64,000 nucleotides of DNA from Bacillota bacterium. Its GTDB lineage: Bacteria > Bacillota > Clostridia > Oscillospirales > Oscillospiraceae. The position numbers were made by a program, and so were the translations under genes. Shown in pieces: positions 39,406 through 47,860 of this stretch. The DNA is taken from positions 123,949-187,948 of the forward strand of contig JAETQY010000002.1 in the NCBI GenBank assembly GCA_021770445.1. Direction: 5' to 3'. The stretch's first letter is position 1, and each line of letters opens with the position of its first letter. The notes under the pieces were generated by a model. It saw only the letters and a program-made list of their open reading frames with translations. It ran no database searches and had not been told where the DNA came from.

Positions 39406-41363
39406 AGATCGTGCTGGCCAAGTCCGCCGGCTTCTGCTACGGGGTCCGCCGGGCGGTGGAGCTGGCCCAGGAAAAGGCCGAACAGGGCGTCCCCTGTGTC
39501 ATGCTGGGCCCGCTCATCCACAACAAGGACGTGACTGGCCGCCTGGCCGCTCAGGGGCTCCGGGTGGTGAGCAGCCCGGAGGAGGTGCCCGACGGCTGTG
39601 CCGTCATTATCCGCTCCCACGGAGAGAGCCGAGCCGTCCACAGGGCCTTTGCCCAGCGGGGTGTGGAGGTCTTCGACGCCACCTGTCCCAACGTCACTCG
39701 CATCCACAAAATCGTGGCGGAGGCGGAAAAACGGGGCCGTCAGCCCGTGATTGTGGGCACGCCAGACCATCCGGAGGTGCTGGCCATCGCCGGGTGGTGT
39801 GAGGCCCCGGCGGTACTTTCCGGGGCAGAAAATCTGGAAAAATGGCTGAAAGAGGACGAAAAACGCACGGAACTTCCCCTTACCTTTGTTTCCCAAACCA
39901 CCTCTACCCAGAAAATTTGGGATGATTGCGTGAAAAAAGCAAAAAAACTATGTACAAACGCAGAATTTTTTGATACAATATGTGGAGCGACGTCCAAACG
40001 CCAGGAGGAGGCCCGCCAGCTTGCCGCCCAATGTGGCCTGATGGTGGTAGTGGGCGACAGGCAGAGCTCCAATACTAGGCGGCTTGGGGAGATCTGCCGG
40101 GAATCCTGTTCCAACGTCCTGCTTGTGGAGCAGGCGGAGGAATTGGGCCAGCTGCCTCAAGTGGATATGGTCGGCATCACGGCGGGCGCGTCCACGCCCG
40201 CGTGGATAATAAAGGAGGTCATTGACAAAATGAGCGAAGAAATCTTAGAGATGGACAAATCTTTCCAGGAGATGCTGGAGGAGTCGTTCAAAATTTTGAA
40301 TAATGGAGATAAGGTTACCGGCACCGTTGTGGCCATCACGCCCACCGAAGTCCAGGTGGAGCTGGGCATCAAGTACCCCGGCTACATTGCCCTGACCGAG
40401 CTGAGCGACGACCCCACCGTCAAAGTGGAGGACATTGTGAAGGTGGGCGACGAGATCGAGTCCATCGTTATGCAGGTCAGCGACCGGGACTGCCTGGTCA
40501 AGCTGTCCAAGCGCCGCCTGGACATCAACAAGGGCTGGGAGGAGATCGAGGCCGCCCGGGAGAACGAGACCGTCATGGAGGGCTTCGTCACCGAGGACAA
40601 CAAGGGCGGCGTGGTGGTCTCCGTCAAGGGCGTGCGGGTGTTCGTCCCCGCCTCCCAGACTGGCCTGCCCCGGGAGACTCCCATGAGCGAGCTGCTCAAG
40701 CAGAAGGTCCGCCTGGTCATCACCGAGGTCAACCGGGCCCGCCGCCGTGTGGTGGGTTCCATCAGCCGGGTCACCCGTGCCGAGCGGGCCGCTGCCGCTG
40801 AGAAGGTCTGGGCCGAGATCGAGGACGGCAAGCGCTACACCGGCACTGTGAAGTCCCTCACCTCTTACGGCGCTTTCGTGGATATCGGCGGCGTGGACGG
40901 CATGGTCCACATCTCCGAGCTGTCCTGGAGCCGCATTAAGCACCCCTCCGAGGTGGTCAAGGTGGGCGACACCGTAGAGGTGTATGTCATCTCCGCCGAC
41001 AAGGAGAAGAAGAAGATTTCCCTGGGCATGAAGGATCACAGCCAGGACCCCTGGACCGTGTTCACCAGCACCTACCAGGTGGGCGACACCGCCAATGTGC
41101 GCATTGTCAAGCTGATGACCTTCGGCGCCTTCGCCGAGGTGGTCCCCGGTGTGGACGGCCTGATCCACATCTCCCAGCTGGCCGATCACCGGGTGGAGAA
41201 GCCCGGCGATGTGGTGGCCGAGGGCGACAAGGTGGACGTGAAGATCACCGACGTGGATATGGAGAACAAGAAGATTTCCCTGTCCATCCGCGCTCTGCTG
41301 GAGCCCTCCTATGAGGAGGAGGCTTCCGCTGCCGAGGAGGAGGCTCCCTCTGAGGCGGAGTAA
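39402..41363 (+). CDS. ispH-rpsA: Fusion of IspH (HMBPP reductase) and ribosomal protein S1
   Basis: 653 residues. Residues 1-275 are IspH with its three [4Fe-4S] cysteines (C12 in AGFCYGVRRA, C95 in DATCPNVTRI, C194 in TICGATSKRQ) and the IspH His and Thr motifs, the last step of the non-mevalonate isoprenoid pathway. From about 300 on there are four S1 OB-fold repeats (GDKVTGTVVAI, NETVMEGFVT, GKRYTGTVKSLTSYGAFVDI, GDTANVRIVKLMTFGAFAEV), as in clostridial S1 proteins that help mRNA bind the ribosome. The fusion is known in Clostridia. An in-frame ATG at 40230 (M277) has its own ribosome-binding site. Confidence 0.93.
   Translation: MKIVLAKSAGFCYGVRRAVELAQEKAEQGVPCVMLGPLIHNKDVTGRLAAQGLRVVSSPEEVPDGCAVIIRSHGESRAVHRAFAQRGVEVFDATCPNVTRIHKIVAEAEKRGRQPVIVGTPDHPEVLAIAGWCEAPAVLSGAENLEKWLKEDEKRTELPLTFVSQTTSTQKIWDDCVKKAKKLCTNAEFFDTICGATSKRQEEARQLAAQCGLMVVVGDRQSSNTRRLGEICRESCSNVLLVEQAEELGQLPQVDMVGITAGASTPAWIIKEVIDKMSEEILEMDKSFQEMLEESFKILNNGDKVTGTVVAITPTEVQVELGIKYPGYIALTELSDDPTVKVEDIVKVGDEIESIVMQVSDRDCLVKLSKRRLDINKGWEEIEAARENETVMEGFVTEDNKGGVVVSVKGVRVFVPASQTGLPRETPMSELLKQKVRLVITEVNRARRRVVGSISRVTRAERAAAAEKVWAEIEDGKRYTGTVKSLTSYGAFVDIGGVDGMVHISELSWSRIKHPSEVVKVGDTVEVYVISADKEKKKISLGMKDHSQDPWTVFTSTYQVGDTANVRIVKLMTFGAFAEVVPGVDGLIHISQLADHRVEKPGDVVAEGDKVDVKITDVDMENKKISLSIRALLEPSYEEEASAAEEEAPSEAE
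40211..40232 (+). promoter_or_regulatory. Internal ribosome-binding site and ATG at the IspH/S1 junction
   Basis: AAAGGAGGT (40211-40219) lies 10 bases before an in-frame ATG (40230-40232) exactly between the IspH domain and the first S1 repeat. It could give a separate S1 protein of 377 residues in addition to the full-length fusion. Confidence 0.55.
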
Positions 41364-41374
41364 TTCCCAATGAT

Positions 41375-41410
41375 AAAAGGGCGGCGCTTCGAGAGAAGCG
41401 CCGCCCTTTT
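41375..41410. terminator. Bidirectional terminator between ispH/rpsA and rqcH
   Basis: AAAAGGGCGGCGCTTC, GAGA loop, GAAGCGCCGCCCTTTT. It is perfectly symmetric and serves both convergent transcripts. Confidence 0.93.
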
Positions 41411-41414
41411 GCTG

Positions 41415-43181
41415 TTATTTGACCCGCAGCCGCTTGGCCAGCTCCCCGTCGGGGGTGACCTGGGCGGTCTCGTAGGTGGTGTAGATCACCATACCGGGCC
41501 GGGCGCCCCCCGGCTTCTTCACGCATCGGACAGGGGTGTAGTCCACCGGCACCTTGCTGCTGTCCCGGGCCTGGGAGAACCAGGCGGCTAAGATCGCGGC
41601 CTCGTTCAGGCTCTGGAGGTCGGGCTGGCCCCCCTCGGTCCACAGGATAACGTGGGAGCCGTGGATCTTCTGGGTATGAAACCAGATGTCCGACTTCCCC
41701 GCCAGCTTGCAGGTGAGCAGGTCGTTCTGGCTGTTGTTCTTGCCCACCGAGATGCGCAGGCCGGAGGTTGACATAAATTCCATGGGCTTGGACGTGACCC
41801 GCCTGCCCCGGTCCTTGGCCTTGCCCGGACGGCGGAGATAGCCGGTATCGGTCAGCTCCTGACGAATTTCCGCCAGGTCCCGCTCCCCCTCGGCCAGGGA
41901 GATGTTTTCCAGCACGCTGTTTAGGTAGTCCAGCTCGTGCCGGCCCTTCTCTAGCTGGATGGTGAGCATCTCCTCCGCCTTTTTGGCCCGGTTGTAGTCC
42001 TTGTAGTACCTGGCGGCGTTCTGCTGGGGGGTGAGGAGGGGGTCCAGCTTAATGTCGATCTCTTTCCCATCCGGGTCGTAGAAATCCGCCGCCCGGAGCC
42101 GGGCCATTCCCTTCTCCATCTGGTAGAAATTGCTGGTGATGATGTCTCCCAATTGCCGCAGCCGGTCCCGATCCTTGGTGGCGGCCAGCTCCTTTTCCTG
42201 ATTGGCGATCTTTCGGGCCGTCCGGTCCCGGGCATTGGTCACCGACTTGATCAGGTCCTGGCCCCGCTGTTTGATCCGGTCCTGGCGCTCCCGCTGCTCG
42301 AAGAAGGCGTCCAGCAGAGGGGAGAAGGCGGGCCAGCCCTCCACCTGGGCAGCCCCCTCGTACTGCTCCACCGGCAGGAAGGTAAAATCCTTGGGCCGGC
42401 CATCCATGGAGAGCATGGTGGGGACATACCGCCTCGCCATGACTGTCTCCCGCAGGCTCTCGATCCCGTCCAGCAGCTTTGCCCGACCCTGCGGGCCCAG
42501 CATGTTCAGACGCACGTCGGTGGCCCCGCTGGCCCGGAAGGCCAGCTCCCGGCAGATCAGAGGGGATAGCCCGCCGAAGGTGTCCAGCAGCCACCTGTCC
42601 GCCTGGGCCTCCTCGGGGGCGGCGGACAGCAGGGCCTCCAGCCGCTCCCGGTCGGCGGTCAGGGGATTTTCCTTATCAACACTGGGGGGCAGGCGGTAGA
42701 ACATCCCCGGCTGGAGCAGGCGGACGGCGGTGACGTCCCCCCCAGTGTGGCGGATGCAGTCCAGGATGCGGTCCTCCCCGTCCAGCAGGAGGAGGTTGGT
42801 CCTGTGGCTGATGGCCTCCAGCACCAGCTTGCGCTCCACCCGGTCCCCCAGCTCGTTCAGGGCCTCAAAGCGCAGAGTTGCCACCCGCTCCAGGGGGGTC
42901 TGGATGAGCTCCAGCAGCCGGGCCCCAGACATGTGCTTGCGCAGCAGCATACAGAACATGGGGGGCTTCTCCGGGTTCTCCAAAGGGAGGGTGGTGAGGT
43001 GGAGCCGGGGGTGGGCCGGATTGGCCGACAGCAGCAGCCGCACGTTACCTGCGCTCTGGGTCCGCAGGGCAAGCACCACCTCGTCCCGGCCGGGCTGGTA
43101 AATTTTGTCCACCCGGGCCCCGGCCAGGGTAGTATTCAGCTCATGGATAACGCCTGACAGGCACAGTGCGTCTAAGGGCAT
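41415..43181 (-). CDS. rqcH: Ribosome quality control protein RqcH (NFACT, Rqc2 homologue)
   Basis: 588 residues. The NFACT-N domain starts MPLDALCLSGVIHELNTTLA, continues to about 260, then a long coiled coil (about 285-450), and the NFACT-R domain ends it (NDLLTCKLAGKSDIWFHTQK, then GSHVILWT). RqcH recruits tRNA-Ala to stalled 50S subunits and adds alanine tails. Older names are fibronectin-binding protein or YloA. It is co-transcribed with mrnC (3 bases between the genes) on the minus strand. Confidence 0.92.
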   Translation of the reverse strand: MPLDALCLSGVIHELNTTLAGARVDKIYQPGRDEVVLALRTQSAGNVRLLLSANPAHPRLHLTTLPLENPEKPPMFCMLLRKHMSGARLLELIQTPLERVATLRFEALNELGDRVERKLVLEAISHRTNLLLLDGEDRILDCIRHTGGDVTAVRLLQPGMFYRLPPSVDKENPLTADRERLEALLSAAPEEAQADRWLLDTFGGLSPLICRELAFRASGATDVRLNMLGPQGRAKLLDGIESLRETVMARRYVPTMLSMDGRPKDFTFLPVEQYEGAAQVEGWPAFSPLLDAFFEQRERQDRIKQRGQDLIKSVTNARDRTARKIANQEKELAATKDRDRLRQLGDIITSNFYQMEKGMARLRAADFYDPDGKEIDIKLDPLLTPQQNAARYYKDYNRAKKAEEMLTIQLEKGRHELDYLNSVLENISLAEGERDLAEIRQELTDTGYLRRPGKAKDRGRRVTSKPMEFMSTSGLRISVGKNNSQNDLLTCKLAGKSDIWFHTQKIHGSHVILWTEGGQPDLQSLNEAAILAAWFSQARDSSKVPVDYTPVRCVKKPGGARPGMVIYTTYETAQVTPDGELAKRLRVK

Positions 43182-43184
43182 GGA

Positions 43185-43586
43185 TCATTCCTCCATCATC
43201 GTTGCAAACAGTTCGTTCAGCCGCTCCGTCTTTCCCTGGAGGTACAGCCAGCCGAAGAGAGCCTCCAGGCCGGTGGCGGTCTGGTACTGGGCCCGGCTGG
43301 CCGCCTTGGGGACAGAGTGGGGGTCGGTGTTCCGGCCCCGGCGGAAGACGTCCGCCTCCTCCTCGGTGAGGAGGGGCTGAATTTTTTCAAACCGCTCCGC
43401 CTGGGCAGGGGCGGCCACGTACCGGACGGTGGCCCGGTGCAGGTCCTTGGCCTTGGCCCTGCCGTGGAGCACCAGCCAGGAGCGGACCATCACCTCGTAC
43501 ACCCCGTCCCCCAGATGGGCCAGCCCCAGGGTGGACAGGGAGAGCAGAGCGGCGCGGTCAATATTTAAATGAAAGTAGTCGGTCAT
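43185..43586 (-). CDS. mrnC: Mini-ribonuclease 3
   Basis: 133 residues. An RNase III-type catalytic domain without dsRBD: LAHLGDGVYEVMVRSWLVLH (Asp27, Glu31), then RGRNTDPHSVPKAASRAQYQ and TGLEALFGWLYLQGKTERLN, with the second acidic pair. MrnC trims 23S rRNA ends in Firmicutes. AAAGGAGCC precedes the ATG on the minus strand. cysS, its usual neighbour, is not nearby. Confidence 0.92.
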   Translation of the reverse strand: MTDYFHLNIDRAALLSLSTLGLAHLGDGVYEVMVRSWLVLHGRAKAKDLHRATVRYVAAPAQAERFEKIQPLLTEEEADVFRRGRNTDPHSVPKAASRAQYQTATGLEALFGWLYLQGKTERLNELFATMMEE

Positions 43587-43645
43587 AGGGTGGGGCTCCT
43601 TTCAGAAATTGGGATGATTTTACCACATTTGCGGGGAGATAGCAA

Positions 43646-43672
43646 GTAGGGGCCGCCGCCCTGGTTGGCCCG
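43646..43672 (+). repeat. Dispersed palindromic repeat, family 1
   Basis: GTAGGGGCCGCCGCCCTGGT and GGCCCG, a copy with a changed right arm, between divergent mrnC and comEC. Confidence 0.65.
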
Positions 43673-43736
43673 TTCCTCTTGCAAATTTCCCCCAAACGTG
43701 ATAATCTGGGACAAAAGCGGGGGAGGGGGAGAGGAT

Positions 43737-46031
43737 ATGCGCGTACTGGCCATCTTCGCCTTCTCCTTTGCCGCCGCTGTGTTCCTCACCGTCTACGGCG
43801 GGCTGGACGCCCTCCTGCTCCCTCTGGGCGGGGCGCTGGTCCTGACGGCGGCCATCCTGGGACTTGCGGTCAGGCGAAAGGGCCGGGGACGGACCCGCGC
43901 CCTGCTGATGCTGTCCGGTCTGGCCTGCGGCTTTCTGTGGACGGCCCTGTATACGGCGGTGTTCTTCCAGCCTGCCCGGGACCTGGACGATTGCACCGTC
44001 CGGCTGTCCGCCACGGTGGCCGACTGGCCCCAGGAGGGGAGCTACGGCGGCTATACGGTGCTGGTCCGGGCGGAGACAGACAGTTGGGTGAAGGTGTCCG
44101 CCATCCTGTACACGGATGAGCAGGGGGCGGGGCTGCGCCCCGGCGACCGGATCGAGACCGTGGCCCACTGCACCCTGGGGGACCGCACCTTCGCCGGGGA
44201 GAAGATCACCTACTACACCGCCAAGGGTATCTTCCTCCGGGCCACGGCCTACGGCCGCCTGGACATTGAGCGCCCGGCCCATGTCCACCCCCAATACTTC
44301 GCCGCCTGGGTTTCCAAAGCCCTGAAGGCCGGCATCGACGCCGCCTTCCCGGAGGACGTGGCCGGCTTTGTCCGAGCCCTGGTGACAGGCAACCGGGACA
44401 ACCTCACCGACGAGTTCACCACCTCCCTGGAGCGGGCGGGACTGAGCCACACGGTTGCGGTGTCGGGGATGCACCTGGCTTTCCTGGCCGGTGTGCTCAC
44501 CACTCTGCTGGGTCGGGGAAAGCGGACCACCGCCGTGCTTACCATCCTCTGGGTGGTGCTGTTCTGCGGTATCGCGGGCAATACCCCCTCAGTGCTCCGG
44601 GCGGCGGTGATGATCCTCATGCTCCAGCTGGCCCCCCTGCTGGACCGGGAGAGGGACGGCCCCACCTCCCTGGCGGTGGCCCTGTTCCTCCTGCTGTGGA
44701 CCAACCCCTTCTCCGCCGCCCACATCGGCTTACAGCTGTCCTTCGCAGCGGTGGCGGGCATCCTGCTGGTGTCCGACCGGGTCCAAGACTGGCTGCTCCG
44801 GCGGATGGGCATGGACGAGTGGAAGAAGCCCAAAAACCGGATCGTCAGATATCTCCGGGCGGTGCCCTGGTTCGTTGTTTCCACCCTGTCCGCCACCCTG
44901 GGGGCGTCTATTCTTACCGTGCCCCTGGTGGCTCTCCATTTCAATATCGTCTCTCTCATCGCGCCTCTGTCCAATTTGCTCACCCTGTGGGCCATCGGCT
45001 TTCTGTTCTTGGGCGGGCTGGGGGTGGGCACGCTGGCCGTTGTCCTGCCCGGGCCGGCCGCCGTGCTGGCCGTCCCCTTTACAGCTCTGGCCCGCTACCT
45101 CCAGTGGGTGGTGGAGGCCCTGTCCAAACCTGCCCTGGCGGCGCTGCCCCTGGAATCGGTGTACTACCGGGCCTGGCTGGTGCTGGTGTATGCCCTGGTG
45201 CTGGCCTTCATCCGGACAAAGGGCCGGCGGCCGGTGTGGATGCCTCTGGCCGCCGGGACGGCGGGGCTGGTGCTGGCTGTGGCCCTTACCCGGGCCTCCT
45301 TCTATCAGGGAGACCTGTCTGTCACCCTTTTGGACGTGGGCCAGGGGCAGAGTGTGCTGCTCCGGACAGGTGATCTCCTTACCCTGGTGGACTGCGGCGG
45401 GGACAGCCGGGATGATCCCGGCGACGTGGCCGCCAACTACCTCCAGGCCTTGGGCCGCAGCGAGATCGACCTGCTGGTGGTGTCCCACTATCACGCCGAC
45501 CACGCCAACGGCATCCCTCAGCTGCTCAACCGGGTGGCGGTAGGAGAGCTCGTCCTGCCCGACGTGGAGGAGGACGACCCCCTCCGGGGAGCGATCCTGG
45601 CCGCGGCGGAGGAAAAGGGTATCCCGGTGCACTTCCTCCGGGAACGGACCGATTTCGGCTCTGTCACTGTGTTCCCGCCCATGTCCGGTACCGGGAGCAC
45701 CAACGAGCTGGGGCTCACGGTGCTGGCCACGGTGGGACAGACGGACGTGCTCATCACCGGCGACATGGAGGAGGAGGGGGAGCTGCGGCTGGTGGAGGCC
45801 GTTGACCTCCCGGATATCGAGGTGCTGGTGGCGGGCCACCACGGCTCGGAGACCTCCAACACCCAAGCGCTGCTGGAGGCCACCACCCCAGACCTGGCCC
45901 TCATTTCGGTGGGCCTGAACAACAAATACGGCCACCCGTCCTATGACGCTCTGGTCCGTCTGGACGAAATCGGAGCAAAAATCTACCGCACCGATCTCTA
46001 CGGCACGATAGAAGTACAGTTGAAAGGCTAA
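43737..46031 (+). CDS. comEC: Competence protein ComEC/Rec2 (DNA uptake channel)
   Basis: 764 residues from the ATG at 43737 (GGGGAGAGG upstream). An N-terminal DUF4131 part has two hydrophobic segments, the ComEC membrane domain about eight (core VRALVTGNRDNLTDEFTTSL, AGLSHTVAVSGMHLAFLAGV), and there is a C-terminal metallo-beta-lactamase-like domain from about 525 (LLDVGQGQSVLLRTGDLLTL, SHYHADHANG, AGHHGSETSN). Single-stranded DNA passes through this channel in transformation. No comEA is adjacent, as is common in Clostridia; holA follows. Competence of this organism cannot be concluded from one gene. Confidence 0.92.
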   Translation: MRVLAIFAFSFAAAVFLTVYGGLDALLLPLGGALVLTAAILGLAVRRKGRGRTRALLMLSGLACGFLWTALYTAVFFQPARDLDDCTVRLSATVADWPQEGSYGGYTVLVRAETDSWVKVSAILYTDEQGAGLRPGDRIETVAHCTLGDRTFAGEKITYYTAKGIFLRATAYGRLDIERPAHVHPQYFAAWVSKALKAGIDAAFPEDVAGFVRALVTGNRDNLTDEFTTSLERAGLSHTVAVSGMHLAFLAGVLTTLLGRGKRTTAVLTILWVVLFCGIAGNTPSVLRAAVMILMLQLAPLLDRERDGPTSLAVALFLLLWTNPFSAAHIGLQLSFAAVAGILLVSDRVQDWLLRRMGMDEWKKPKNRIVRYLRAVPWFVVSTLSATLGASILTVPLVALHFNIVSLIAPLSNLLTLWAIGFLFLGGLGVGTLAVVLPGPAAVLAVPFTALARYLQWVVEALSKPALAALPLESVYYRAWLVLVYALVLAFIRTKGRRPVWMPLAAGTAGLVLAVALTRASFYQGDLSVTLLDVGQGQSVLLRTGDLLTLVDCGGDSRDDPGDVAANYLQALGRSEIDLLVVSHYHADHANGIPQLLNRVAVGELVLPDVEEDDPLRGAILAAAEEKGIPVHFLRERTDFGSVTVFPPMSGTGSTNELGLTVLATVGQTDVLITGDMEEEGELRLVEAVDLPDIEVLVAGHHGSETSNTQALLEATTPDLALISVGLNNKYGHPSYDALVRLDEIGAKIYRTDLYGTIEVQLKG

Positions 46032-46056
46032 ACAGAGAAAAAACGCAGTTTTTTCC

Positions 46057-46096
46057 AAAGTTCTTTTTGCTTCTTTTTCTTTCAAGAAAAAGAAGA
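46057..46096 (-). repeat. Dispersed hairpin repeat, family 2, copy C
   Basis: Minus-strand reading: CTTCTTTTTCTT-GA-AAGAAAAAGAAG, then CAAAAAGAACTTT. It lies between comEC and holA; the holA ribosome-binding site begins just after it. Confidence 0.8.
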
Positions 46097-46110
46097 AGAG
46101 AGGAGAAACT

Positions 46111-47145
46111 ATGCCGCCAAAGAACAAACCGGATACCTCCGGGCTGGACAAGCTGAAAAAGGACCTGTCCGCGAGAAGCCCAGGGCAGCTATACATCTTC
46201 CACGGGGAGGAGACCTACCTGCGGGACCACTACCTGGGCCGTCTGCGGGAGGCCATCCTCACTGGGGGGCTGGGGGAGTTCAACCGCCATGACCTGAGCG
46301 CCAAGGACATGTCCCCCCACGCCCTGGAGGAGGCGGTGGACTGCCTGCCCATGATGGCGGAGCGGACCCTGGTGGAGGTCGCCGATTTCGACCTGTTCAA
46401 GGCGGGGGAGAAGGACCGGGAGGAGTACGTCCGCATCCTGTCCAACCTGCCCGACTACTGCTGCCTGGTGTTCCTCTACGACACACTGGAGTACAAGCCG
46501 GACGCCCGTACCAAGCTGGCCCAGACGGTGAAGGCCCACGGGACAGCGGTGAACTTCGCCCGGCAGAGCCCCCGGGAGCTGGCCGACTGGGTGCGCCGCC
46601 ACTTCAAGGCCCAGGGCAAGGAGATCGACCCCCGGCTGTGCGAGGAGCTGATTTTCCTGTGCGGCGACCTGATGCACAGCCTCCAGCAGGAGGTGAACAA
46701 GATCGCCGCCTACGCCAAAGGGGACAAGATCACCCGGGCGGACATCGAGGCGGTGGCCACCCCTCAGCTGAGCGCGGTGGTCTTCCGCATCGCCGACGCC
46801 ATCGGGGAGAAGAACTTTGACAAGGCGGCCGCCACCCTGGGGGAGCTGTACCAGATGCAAAAGACCCCCTATGAGATTATGGGGGCTTTCGGCAAGCAGA
46901 TGCGGCAGCTCTACTCCGCCCGGCTGGCCCTGGACGGTCGGAAGAATGCCGCCTGGGTGTCCCAGCTGTGGGGGATGCGCTACCCGGCGGACCGCCTGAT
47001 GGTCAGCGCCCGGCGGTTCTCCCTGTCCTGGTGCCGGAACGCCGTCATCCGCTGCGCCCAGACCGACCTGGCTATGAAGTCCACCGGCCAGGACGCCAGG
47101 GAGCTAATGACCACTCTGCTGCTGGAGCTGGCCAATACGGCGTGA
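46111..47145 (+). CDS. holA: DNA polymerase III subunit delta
   Basis: 344 residues. The AAA+-like clamp-loader fold is recognisable from GQLYIFHGEETYLRDHYLGR (the degenerate P-loop region of HolA), VDCLPMMAERTLVEVADFDL, CLVFLYDTLEYKPDARTKLA, and a C-terminal helical domain (MQKTPYEIMGAFGKQMRQLY). The delta subunit opens the beta clamp. GAGAGGAGAAACT precedes the ATG. comEC-holA adjacency is conserved in Gram-positives and supports the assignment; rpsT, often next, is not present. Confidence 0.9.
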   Translation: MPPKNKPDTSGLDKLKKDLSARSPGQLYIFHGEETYLRDHYLGRLREAILTGGLGEFNRHDLSAKDMSPHALEEAVDCLPMMAERTLVEVADFDLFKAGEKDREEYVRILSNLPDYCCLVFLYDTLEYKPDARTKLAQTVKAHGTAVNFARQSPRELADWVRRHFKAQGKEIDPRLCEELIFLCGDLMHSLQQEVNKIAAYAKGDKITRADIEAVATPQLSAVVFRIADAIGEKNFDKAAATLGELYQMQKTPYEIMGAFGKQMRQLYSARLALDGRKNAAWVSQLWGMRYPADRLMVSARRFSLSWCRNAVIRCAQTDLAMKSTGQDARELMTTLLLELANTA

Positions 47146-47156
47146 GGGAGGAAGCT

Positions 47157-47762
47157 ATGCTGCACATTCGCGAGGCCATCGTGGTGGAGGGACGGTACGA
47201 CAAAAATACCCTGTCCCAGGTGGTGGACACCTTCATCCTGGAGACAGGGGGCTTTCAAATCTTCAAGGACCCGGAGCAAATGGCCCTCCTGGAGCGGGCG
47301 GCCCGGCGGCGGGGGCTGATCGTCCTCACCGACTCCGACGGGGCGGGCTTCGTCATCCGAAACCGCATCAAGGGGACCATCCCTGCTCAATTTCTCAAGC
47401 ACGCTTATATCCCCGACGTGTACGGCAAGGAGCGCCGGAAGCGCCAGCCGGGGAAGGAGGGCAAGCTGGGGGTGGAGGGGATGCCGCCCCAGGTGCTGGA
47501 GGAGGTCCTGCGCCGTGCAGGGGCCACCTTTCTGGAAGAACATGCTCGGTCGCGGGAGAGACCCCAACTCACCAAGGCTGACCTGTTCACTGCCGGCCTG
47601 TCCGGGGGATCGGGAAGTGCCGAAAAGCGCCAGGCCCTTCTCAGGCGGCTGGAGCTGCCTGAGCACATGTCCGCCAACGCCCTGCTGGCTGTCCTCAACA
47701 GCTGTTACAGCCGGGAAGAAATAGCCTCCCTCCTTGAGGGAGGTGGCACGGCGAAGCCGTGA
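47157..47762 (+). CDS. rnmV: Ribonuclease M5
   Basis: 201 residues from the ATG at 47157 (GGAGGAAGCT upstream). The TOPRIM domain has REAIVVEGRYDKNTLSQVVD (Glu11) and RGLIVLTDSDGAGFVIRNRI (DxD, about 59-61). VEGMPPQVLEEVLRRAGATF and the C-terminal LTKADLFTAGLSG with RRLELPEHMSANALLAVLNS match RNase M5, which matures 5S rRNA. The last 11 residues (SLLEGGGTAKP) are encoded by a family 3 repeat, so the gene's end has been rewritten by that element. Confidence 0.9.
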   Translation: MLHIREAIVVEGRYDKNTLSQVVDTFILETGGFQIFKDPEQMALLERAARRRGLIVLTDSDGAGFVIRNRIKGTIPAQFLKHAYIPDVYGKERRKRQPGKEGKLGVEGMPPQVLEEVLRRAGATFLEEHARSRERPQLTKADLFTAGLSGGSGSAEKRQALLRRLELPEHMSANALLAVLNSCYSREEIASLLEGGGTAKP

Positions 47763-47860
47763 CGGAGGGAGTTTTTGCACAGAATTATAAATTTTTGCTG
47801 TTTTACTCCCTCAGTCACCGCCTTCGGCGGCGACAGCTCCCTCAGAGAGGGAGCCTTTTT
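47725..47860. repeat. Paired inverted hairpin element, family 3, copy 2
   Basis: Unit 1 is CCTCCCT-CCTTG-AGGGAGG plus CACGGC-GAA-GCCGTG and CGGAGGGAG. After an AT-rich spacer, unit 2 is ACTCCCTCAGTCA, CCGCC-TTCG-GGCGG, ACAGCTCCCTC-AGA-GAGGGAG and TTTTTT. Unit 2 ends as a plus-strand terminator for rnmV. Confidence 0.75.

Noticed and set aside
39402..41363. Possible assembly or frameshift artefact joining ispH and rpsA
   Set aside because: The frame is continuous, both halves have all motifs, and the same fusion is known from other Clostridia.
43679..43705. Promoter candidate TTGCAA...GATAAT before comEC
   Set aside because: The spacer is only 15 bases and the -35 is weak; not called.
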